Assembly (NCBI GenBank): GCA_910583815.1
Contig: CAJTZB010000087.1
Coordinates: forward strand, 1 to 10,299
Length of the DNA: 10,299 nt
Reading direction: 5' to 3'
Origin: an uncultured Lachnospiraceae bacterium
GTDB taxonomy: Bacteria > Bacillota > Clostridia > Lachnospirales > Lachnospiraceae
The translations under genes were made by a program, and so were the position numbers. Below the pieces are notes generated by a model. It had not been told where the DNA came from and made no database searches. It was given only the letters and a program-made list of their open reading frames with translations. Numbering within the stretch: the stretch's first letter is position 1; each line of letters begins with the position of its first letter. Of this stretch, positions 5,883-10,299 are shown in pieces.

Positions 5883-6440
5883 TTACTCTTTTTCATACAA
5901 AAGTTCAAACGATTCATAATGGTCCTCTGTATAGTATATCAGCCCATCATTAGAAAATACAATCCGCTTTGCGCCCCGCTTGTCTGCGCCGAGCGTATCA
6001 ATATCGCATTCTGTATAGACACGGCCATCCTTCTTTGGCAGAAGCCCTTCATAATTTCCGAAGCGATTCCCTCCAATACATTTTCCCGGAGCATATGGTT
6101 CCAAAGAACCACCGCTCCAGCCCAGAGCTTCCGCTTCTTTTTTTGTAATGTAATTGGACGGCAGATGCCCATAAAGATGAATATATTTTGCGACATCCTC
6201 TTTTGAGGAATATGTACCATCCTCCGGCAATTCCGGTTCATCATTTTCAGGCAATTTTTCATTGTCTGCATCCCCCGGCTTCGTCTGGTCCGGTACTTCA
6301 TCCGGCCTGTTTTCTCCTTCAACTCCTGAAGCCTTGTTTGCATCCCCTGTCCCTGAAGGTTCCTGCAGCTCTGCCAATCCACAGGCAGCCAACAAAAAGG
6401 ACAGTAAGAATACCATTAAAAAATTCAGCCATTTTTTCAT
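5883..6440 (-). CDS. Secreted lipoprotein ribonuclease, barnase family
   Basis: This 185-aa protein has a lipoprotein signal ending at Cys20 (LLSFLLAAC), then an acidic, Pro/Asp/Glu-rich tether (about 21-75), then a barnase domain (about 77-183). Barnase-type enzymes cleave single-stranded RNA, preferring guanine on the 5' side. The active-site set is intact by comparison with barnase: Lys100 (NYITKKEAEALGW), Glu144 (TECDID), Arg155 and Arg159 (KRGAKRIVFSNDGLIYY) and His174 (EDHYESF). The conserved APGKCIGG and EGLLPKKDGR segments are present. Anchored outside the cell, it could scavenge RNA or attack neighbours. No barstar-type inhibitor gene is visible in the window, and an exported enzyme may not need one. 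The start has AAAGGAA about 9 nt upstream; a promoter lies at 6647-6676. Confidence 0.92.
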   Translation of the reverse strand: MKKWLNFLMVFLLSFLLAACGLAELQEPSGTGDANKASGVEGENRPDEVPDQTKPGDADNEKLPENDEPELPEDGTYSSKEDVAKYIHLYGHLPSNYITKKEAEALGWSGGSLEPYAPGKCIGGNRFGNYEGLLPKKDGRVYTECDIDTLGADKRGAKRIVFSNDGLIYYTEDHYESFELLYEKE

Positions 6441-6640
6441 ACGTTTTGTTTCCTTTCTTGATTTTGTTTTTTATATAGATTAGGGCGCCAAAAGCAGCCT
6501 CTCCACCTTTTTTGCATATCCTGAATTCCATTCTGCCAAAGCTCTTTTCACCCAAAACGGAAATTGTTCCTTCTGGCAGGCAAGCTGCAAAGAACACAGA
6601 ATCCTATAATTTTCAATCTCCCTCTTGCTCCAGCTCGCTA
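6441..6640 (-). other. About 200-nt leader of the RNase gene, no gene seen
   Basis: The stretch lies between the RNase promoter and its start codon. I find no convincing gene: an open frame on the minus strand (6319-6597) overlaps the RNase gene, has no ribosome-binding site and resembles nothing I know. CTGCCA (6533-6538) can pair with TGGCAG (6574-6579), enclosing a smaller GGAA/TTCC stem, so the leader may be structured. The rest of the 411-bp divergent region up to the AraC start holds the two promoters. Confidence 0.45.
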
Positions 6641-6646
6641 ACGCTC

Positions 6647-6676
6647 ATTATATCATAATTGCAGGCACGTATTCAA
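6647..6676 (-). promoter_or_regulatory. Sigma-A promoter of the RNase gene
   Basis: On the minus strand the -35 is TTGAAT (6671-6676) and the -10 is a perfect TATAAT (6647-6652), with an 18-bp spacer. It drives leftward transcription with a leader of about 200 nt. The AraC gene's promoter, about 60 bp to the right, points the other way, so the two share a control region. Confidence 0.65.
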
Positions 6677-6735
6677 CAATTCTATTCATTAGGAGCCTCC
6701 ACATTTTCTGTTTTAATGCAGAACAGCAAACAGTA

Positions 6736-6744
6736 TGCTATAAT
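6736..6744 (+). promoter_or_regulatory. Extended -10 promoter of the AraC-type gene
   Basis: TGCTATAAT gives the extended -10 TGn followed by a perfect TATAAT (6739-6744); no good -35 is seen 16-18 bp upstream. The start would be near 6751, about 100 nt before the ATG. The word AGTATGC (6732-6738, reading A-GTATGC from the preceding base) overlaps the -10, and GCAAACAG lies just upstream. Both words recur in the inverted repeat at 7720-7738, so this may be an operator. Confidence 0.5.
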
Positions 6745-6851
6745 TTGAGCTGTAAACTTTCCTTCAGGCACAGGAACAGATACAGGTACACCAATACAGC
6801 AGCCCAAAGCCTCTTATGACATTTCAAATTTACCAAGAAAGGGCAACAGAT

Positions 6852-7721
6852 ATGGAATTGCATAAAATCTATCATCCCATCACAGCTGCTCCATTTAAAT
6901 GCAATGAAAACTATATGGAATTTGAGCCATGTGATGCCCTGAAACCCTATATCCGGTGTTTCTGGGGAACAAAGAAACCTGTCTGCCAGAAAAAAAGCAG
7001 CTTGGTCACAACAGAACTTGTGATACCGGACACCTGTATGGATATTATCTTTACAGCAGATTTTACAAACAATACAATAAAAAACAGGTTTTGCGGAATA
7101 GACGACAGAACATTTCTTGCACAAAACAGCAGCAAAGAGAAAAAAACTTTTTCCTTGTTTGCAATTCGTTTCTATGCATGGGGCGTTCCTATGTTTGCAG
7201 AAGAATCCATGAGGGATACGAAAAATTCCTTTTTTGATGTGGAATTCCATTTTTCAAAAATCAAAACGGAAATAGAACAACGGCTGTTTGATGCCACGGA
7301 CATCCGGCAGTTGATTCTGATAGCAGAAAACACATTGCTACGGCACTTCAATGACAGGCACAAAAATTCCATTGTATTTCAGGCAACAGCAAAGATATTG
7401 GCAAGCAAAGGCAACTTATCCATGACCGACTTAAAACAGGAAGTTTTGGTCAGCAGCAGGCAGTTAGAGCGCCTGTTTCTGGAGTATGTGGGAGTTGCTC
7501 CCAAAAACTTTGCATCTATGGCCAGATATCAATACCTGTGGAACGAATGCATCTATAATAAACGTTTTAACATCACGGACGCAGCATACCAATACGGATA
7601 TTCTGACCAGTCACATCTATGCCGCGATTTTAAAAAGTACCATTCCATGAGCATATCAGAGGCAAGAAACTATGCCTCACAGCATGTCGGAAATATACAA
7701 GACGGATGCCTTGAATTATAG
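6852..7721 (+). CDS. AraC-family transcriptional regulator
   Basis: This 289-aa DNA-binding regulator has an N-terminal sensory domain (about 1-160) of the kind with LKPYIRCFWG (30-39), VIPDTCMDIIF (57-67) and AIRFYAWG (104-111), as in the DUF6597-type AraC regulators. The C-terminal AraC double helix-turn-helix has the first HTH at about 188-212 (NLSMTDLKQEVLVSSRQLER) and the second at about 239-262 (NITDAAYQYGYSDQSHLCRD). The ATG at 6852 is chosen because GAAAGGG lies about 9 nt upstream; the in-frame ATG at 6816 has no ribosome-binding site. The effector is unknown. It is divergent from the RNase gene and 63 bp upstream of the DUF3795 gene on the same strand; either could be its target. 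Confidence 0.92.
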   Translation: MELHKIYHPITAAPFKCNENYMEFEPCDALKPYIRCFWGTKKPVCQKKSSLVTTELVIPDTCMDIIFTADFTNNTIKNRFCGIDDRTFLAQNSSKEKKTFSLFAIRFYAWGVPMFAEESMRDTKNSFFDVEFHFSKIKTEIEQRLFDATDIRQLILIAENTLLRHFNDRHKNSIVFQATAKILASKGNLSMTDLKQEVLVSSRQLERLFLEYVGVAPKNFASMARYQYLWNECIYNKRFNITDAAYQYGYSDQSHLCRDFKKYHSMSISEARNYASQHVGNIQDGCLEL

Positions 7722-7738
7722 TATGCTGTTTGCATACT
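7720..7738 (+). promoter_or_regulatory. Inverted repeat between the AraC and DUF3795 genes
   Basis: AGTATGC-TGTTT-GCATACT is a perfect 7-bp inverted repeat with a 5-bp centre, overlapping the AraC stop codon. The words GTATGC and CTGTTTGC are also found (the second inverted) in the AraC promoter region at about 6723-6738. It may be an operator for the AraC protein or a weak attenuator; only a short, broken T-stretch (7741-7745) follows. Confidence 0.4.
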
Positions 7739-7754
7739 CATTTTGTGATGAAAA

Positions 7755-7769
7755 GCCGCCTATGGCGGC
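7755..7769 (+). other. GC-rich hairpin just upstream of the DUF3795 ribosome-binding site
   Basis: GCCGCC-TAT-GGCGGC is a perfect 6-bp stem ending 5 nt before GGAGG (7775-7779). No T-run follows, so it is not a terminator. It could mark an mRNA processing end or affect ribosome loading. Confidence 0.5.
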
Positions 7770-7784
7770 AGAATGGAGGTTATT

Positions 7785-8069
7785 ATGTCAAATATAAGTG
7801 TCTGCGGCACAGACTGCAGTGCATGCTACTGTTATGGAAATATGTGCAATGGCTGCAATACGTGCGAGGGAAAGGTGTTCCATGTTCCTGACGGAAAGGC
7901 TTGCTCTATCTATGAGTGTGTTATCCATAAAAAAAGCCTAAAAGATTGCGGAAAGTGCAAGGAAGTGCCATGCAGCATCTGGGCAGCTACCAGAGACCCT
8001 AAGTTTTCGGATGAAGAATTTGAGCAAAATGTAGCTACCCGAGTACAGGCGTTGAAAGAAATCAATTGA
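7785..8069 (+). CDS. DUF3795 Cys-rich protein
   Basis: This 94-aa cytosolic protein has twelve cysteines, at 7, 11, 14, 16, 21, 24, 27, 40, 45, 55, 58 and 63. The spacing (CGTDCSAC, CNGC, CSIYEC, CGKCKEVPC) followed by a short acidic helix (RDPKFSDEEFEQN) is that of DUF3795, a small family thought to bind metal, probably zinc. Its function is not established. The ATG at 7785 is used because GGAGG lies 5 nt upstream; an in-frame ATG at 7773 lies ahead of that site. It probably shares a transcript with the AraC regulator. No clear terminator follows before the hsp20 promoter. Confidence 0.85.
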   Translation: MSNISVCGTDCSACYCYGNMCNGCNTCEGKVFHVPDGKACSIYECVIHKKSLKDCGKCKEVPCSIWAATRDPKFSDEEFEQNVATRVQALKEIN

Positions 8070-8110
8070 AAATATACATAAAAACGTTCTTTTTGCTCCA
8101 TTCTACTGGT

Positions 8111-8128
8111 GTTCACAGAAAGTTCACA
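8111..8128 (+). promoter_or_regulatory. Tandem GTTCACA repeats upstream of the hsp20 promoter
   Basis: GTTCACA occurs at 8111-8117 and 8122-8128, an 11-bp period like OmpR/PhoP-family binding sites. Relative to the hsp20 start predicted near 8184 they lie at about -56 to -73, a usual place for an activator. The binding protein is unknown. Confidence 0.45.
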
Positions 8129-8135
8129 AAAATTA

Positions 8136-8162
8136 TTAGCACTCACTGTTGACGAGTGCTAA
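8136..8162 (+). promoter_or_regulatory. CIRCE operator (HrcA-binding site) of hsp20
   Basis: TTAGCACTC (8136-8144), a 9-bp spacer, then GAGTGCTAA (8154-8162) is a perfect match to the CIRCE consensus. The inverted repeat extends to 13 bp per arm (8132-8144, 8154-8166). CIRCE is bound by the heat-shock repressor HrcA. It overlaps the -35 of the promoter at 8149-8177. Confidence 0.96.
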
Positions 8163-8177
8163 TAATGGTGTTATACT
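8149..8177 (+). promoter_or_regulatory. Sigma-A promoter of hsp20
   Basis: The -35 is TTGACG (8149-8154) and the -10 is TATACT (8172-8177), with a 17-bp spacer. The -35 lies in the centre of the CIRCE element, so bound HrcA would block polymerase. The leader of about 90 nt can form TCGG/CCGA inside GTTC/GAAC, which leaves the AAGGAG ribosome-binding site (8258-8263) free. Confidence 0.85.
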
Positions 8178-8272
8178 ATGCTCAGAACAAAACTCAGTTC
8201 GGGCAAACGACACCTCGGTACTTTTCCGATAGTGCTGAACCATTTTTCTATCATGGAAAGGAGATATGACTT

Positions 8273-8716
8273 ATGATGATGCCTAGTATTTTTGGAGAAA
8301 ACTTATTTGACAGCTTTATGGAGGATTTTGGTTTTCCAGACATCAACAGAACCTTGTACGGAAAACACACAAGAAACCTGATGAAAACAGATGTGAAGGA
8401 AAACGAGGCAGATTACGAGGTAGACATCGATCTTCCCGGTTTTAAAAAAGACGAAATCAATATGCAGCTGGAAAAAGGCTGCCTGACCATCAGTGCCGCA
8501 AAAAGTCTTGATAAAAATGAGCAGGACGAAAAAGGCAGCTATGTCAGACGCGAACGTTATGCAGGAAGCATGAGCCGCAGCTACTATGTAGGCGACCATG
8601 TAACAGCAGAAGATGTCCACCCAAAGTATGAAAATGGCATCTTAAGCTTCCATATTCCAAAAAAGGAAGCAAAGGCTTTAGAAGAAAAGAAGAGCTTTAT
8701 TCCAATTGAGGGATAA
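8273..8716 (+). CDS. Small heat-shock protein, Hsp20/alpha-crystallin family
   Basis: This 147-aa ATP-independent chaperone holds unfolding proteins in oligomers. The variable N-terminal arm (1-36) includes MMMPSIFGENLFDSF and DFGFPDI. The alpha-crystallin domain (about 37-132) has YEVDIDLPGFKKDEI (49-62), the SYVRRERYAGSMSRSYYV strand pair and YENGILSFHIPK (119-130). The C-terminal tail carries the I-x-I anchor as IPI (143-145). AAGGAG lies 9 nt upstream of the first of three consecutive ATG codons; the true start could be any of them. The CIRCE operator indicates HrcA control. It is a single-gene transcript ended by the hairpin at 8763-8792. Confidence 0.96.
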   Translation: MMMPSIFGENLFDSFMEDFGFPDINRTLYGKHTRNLMKTDVKENEADYEVDIDLPGFKKDEINMQLEKGCLTISAAKSLDKNEQDEKGSYVRRERYAGSMSRSYYVGDHVTAEDVHPKYENGILSFHIPKKEAKALEEKKSFIPIEG

Positions 8717-8729
8717 TATAATCTGATTC

Positions 8730-8747
8730 TAGCGTCGGTGTACAGAT
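8730..8747 (+). repeat. Dispersed 18-bp motif, copy 2 (one mismatch)
   Basis: TAGCGTCGGTGTACAGAT differs at one base from copies 1 and 3. It lies 13 bp after the hsp20 stop codon and 15 bp before the hsp20 terminator stem, so it would be in the hsp20 mRNA 3' end. With copy 3 it flanks the terminator as a direct repeat 62 bp apart. Confidence 0.75.
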
Positions 8748-8762
8748 GTCTTGGCAGAATTT

Positions 8763-8792
8763 CAGGGGAGGTTTTTTGCCTCCCCTGTTTTT
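8763..8792 (+). terminator. Rho-independent terminator of hsp20
   Basis: A perfect 9-bp stem CAGGGGAGG (8763-8771) / CCTCCCCTG (8779-8787) with a 7-nt loop is followed by five T. No T-run follows on the minus strand, so it serves the plus strand only. Confidence 0.93.
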
Positions 8793-8809
8793 AGCGTTGG
8801 TGTACAGAT
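8792..8809 (+). repeat. Dispersed 18-bp motif, copy 3
   Basis: TAGCGTTGGTGTACAGAT, identical to copy 1, overlaps the last T of the hsp20 terminator and lies 48 bp from the stop codon of the minus-strand zinc-finger gene. As with copy 1, the order on the plus strand is hairpin, T-run, motif, then the 3' end of a minus-strand gene. Confidence 0.75.
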
Positions 8810-8857
8810 GGCATATCACTATATTAAAATTCCCACACCTATATTTTTCATCATCTC

Positions 8858-10153
8858 TTATTTTTTCTGGTCCAGTTCTTTATGATAAGCACACGCCTCT
8901 TCATTTGCCTTTTTCACACGTTCTGTCATTTTGTCCTGATAAATATCTGCACAGAGAAACTCCTGAACTTCCACTCGCCCTTCCGGCCTGTTCCCATTCT
9001 CTTCTGAACGAGGATACTGCAGCACAAAATTTATAGAATAAAACGGCGCTCCTCCTTCTTCCATCAGGCGTCTGATTTCCAGCAAAATCTCCGAAGCTCG
9101 CTCTACGCTTACAGTTTCTTCATCCACATAAACTGTCAGACGCCCGGCTTCTGCCCCAAGCTTTGGAATGTCATACATACGGTCAAGCTCCAACCCCTCT
9201 GTAAGTTCCAAATCCCCAAACGCAATCTCGCTCTGAAACGGAAATGCTGAACTTTCCAAAACGGAATCCGTCAGTTCCCGGTAAGCCTGATTCAGCCTGC
9301 GCGCAGTATTCTGCCCATTTGCCACCATGCTCTCATAGCTGTCATAACGCAGATTTCCCACCATATCAAAATAGAGCGTAAAATAGCTGTCGGCACTGCT
9401 TGGAGAAATAATATAAGCATGATACCCTCCATCCTTAAAGCTGTAGCTGACCTTTTCTATTACAAAATCGGTATTTGCATAATGCTCAGAAAGATGTTCA
9501 CCTGCTGTTTTTTCAGCAAGCAATCCAGAAACAGGGTTTCCTACCAGCGCATTTGCAAACATGCATAGTCCAATTACTAACAGCGCCGCTGCAAGAAACG
9601 CCCCTGCCTTCTGCAGTTTTCTTTGTGTATTTCCTTTTTTTTCGTTCTTTTTTAAAGCATAGTAAAACATAGCTGCAATGAAAATACCAAGCAGTGCAAA
9701 AACACTGTACAGGGAAGTCCACATCAGCAGAGAATAAATATCCAGATGTTCCGTGCCTTGCAGCGTTCTGAATATATTCAGTAAAGCATGTATGATAAAC
9801 AGCAGCACAGGAACATTGTACAGAGCCTTCCAACGGAATACAACATACCCAAGCATCCCAATCATCGGCATAATCAGGCTATTATAAAACATATCTGCCC
9901 CGGCAGTCAGCCCCAATCCAAAAAAGCTTCCGAACATCAGCAAAAAGACAGAAAAAAGCTGTACTTGCCTCCGGAATCTGTAAAATGCCTTTTCTGAACT
10001 TACAGCCGGAGGTATTCCTTCACTATATAACGCCTCACATACCGTGCAGGACTTTATATGCTGCTCTACCGCCATTTTGCTGTCATCGCTTGCAATTCCG
10101 TCTCTGACCAATGGCATTAAATCCATACATACCTCACAAGTAATTTTATTCAT
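8858..10153 (-). CDS. Anti-sigma-factor-like zinc-finger membrane protein
   Basis: This 431-aa protein has an N-terminal zf-HC2-type zinc finger (C6-x2-C9, H32-x3-C36-x2-C39; EQHIKSCTVC), the fold by which anti-sigma factors hold ECF sigma factors. About five membrane segments follow (roughly 66-86, 92-107, 113-129, 142-167, 184-205), then a C-terminal domain of about 225 residues, probably outside the cell and of no family I recognise. The expected role is to hold the sigma factor encoded just upstream until a signal arrives. The ATG at 10153 is chosen because AGGAGGG lies 8 nt upstream; a TTG at 10159 would be too close. The start overlaps the sigma gene's stop by 8 nt, which suggests coupled translation. 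No clear terminator follows on this strand. Confidence 0.85.
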   Translation of the reverse strand: MNKITCEVCMDLMPLVRDGIASDDSKMAVEQHIKSCTVCEALYSEGIPPAVSSEKAFYRFRRQVQLFSVFLLMFGSFFGLGLTAGADMFYNSLIMPMIGMLGYVVFRWKALYNVPVLLFIIHALLNIFRTLQGTEHLDIYSLLMWTSLYSVFALLGIFIAAMFYYALKKNEKKGNTQRKLQKAGAFLAAALLVIGLCMFANALVGNPVSGLLAEKTAGEHLSEHYANTDFVIEKVSYSFKDGGYHAYIISPSSADSYFTLYFDMVGNLRYDSYESMVANGQNTARRLNQAYRELTDSVLESSAFPFQSEIAFGDLELTEGLELDRMYDIPKLGAEAGRLTVYVDEETVSVERASEILLEIRRLMEEGGAPFYSINFVLQYPRSEENGNRPEGRVEVQEFLCADIYQDKMTERVKKANEEACAYHKELDQKK

Positions 10154-10299
10154 CGTCAAATCCCTCCTCTCTTAACAGTTTTCGTATTTTTGCTTTTGCC
10201 CGAAACTCAATCACTCTTGCAGAACTTTCTGAAATACCATATTTTTCCCCGATCTCATAAAAAGAGAACCCTTCTGTCCGCATCAGGACAATGTCTCGT
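10146..10299 (-). CDS. RNA polymerase sigma factor (ECF-type), C-terminal fragment
   Basis: The last 50 codons are present; the start lies beyond the right edge. The peptide reads RDIVLMRTEGFSFYEIGEKY followed by GISESSARVIEFRAKAKIRK and ends LLREEGFDDE. This is sigma region 4: a first helix, then a helix-turn-helix (FSFYEIGEKYGISESSARV) that reads the -35 box, as in sigma-70/ECF proteins. The overlap with the zinc-finger anti-sigma-like gene supports a sigma/anti-sigma pair. What it controls cannot be told from this window. Confidence 0.85.
   Translation of the reverse strand, partial: RDIVLMRTEGFSFYEIGEKYGISESSARVIEFRAKAKIRKLLREEGFDDE

Noticed and set aside
6319..6597. 92-aa minus-strand open frame over the RNase start
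   Set aside because: It overlaps the well-supported RNase gene, has no ribosome-binding site and no recognisable family.
6738..7250. 170-aa minus-strand open frame opposite the AraC gene
   Set aside because: It is the antisense shadow of a clear AraC-family gene and lacks a start context.
8266..8286. Tiny open frame (ATG at 8266, stop at 8284) overlapping the hsp20 start
   Set aside because: Six codons placed too close to the ribosome-binding site; likely chance.
324..8809. CRISPR array from the 18-bp motif
   Set aside because: Only three copies, irregular spacing, no spacers of even size and no cas genes.

Overview
The codon use, A-rich ribosome-binding regions, sigma-A type promoters, a CIRCE/HrcA operator and protein families such as DIP1984, DUF3795 and PepSY lipoproteins point to a Gram-positive anaerobe of the Clostridia, probably a gut Lachnospiraceae. 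This is inference from gene content; no rRNA or other marker gene is present.

Layout. Positions 1-6440 read almost entirely on the minus strand. In transcription order (right to left) they hold: a secreted lipoprotein RNase of the barnase family (6440-5883); a DIP1984-family coiled-coil protein (5672-5220) behind its own promoter and a 90-nt leader hairpin; an 88-nt tRNA-like RNA that folds by hand into a class II-like cloverleaf (5196-5109); a response-regulator receiver fused to a small alarmone (ppGpp) synthetase domain (4986-3916); an OmpR-family response regulator (3894-3211) whose stop overlaps the start of its sensor kinase (3214-1835); a lipoprotein with five PepSY-like repeats (1767-343); and the first 30 codons of a probable PAP2 phosphatase (90-1). 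The PepSY gene has a promoter with two 9-bp direct repeats exactly one helical turn apart over its -35 region. It is therefore the likely target of the adjacent two-component system.

Positions 6650-8810 read on the plus strand: an AraC-family regulator divergent from the RNase gene, a Cys-rich DUF3795 protein, and a small heat-shock protein under a textbook CIRCE operator that overlaps a sigma-A promoter and ends in a strong terminator. From 8858 to the right edge, the minus strand carries an anti-sigma-like zinc-finger membrane protein and, overlapping it by 8 nt, the C-terminal part of a sigma factor.

How it may fit together. The left half combines an RNA-cleaving enzyme, a DIP1984 protein with a linked tRNA-like RNA, and a phosphorylation-controllable ppGpp synthetase next to a two-component system. 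The most interesting candidate is the DIP1984/tRNA-like RNA/receiver-synthetase unit. An 18-bp motif (TAGCGTYGGTGTACAGAT) occurs three times in the window, always in a gene 3' end and next to or near a hairpin, and no feature family I know explains it.
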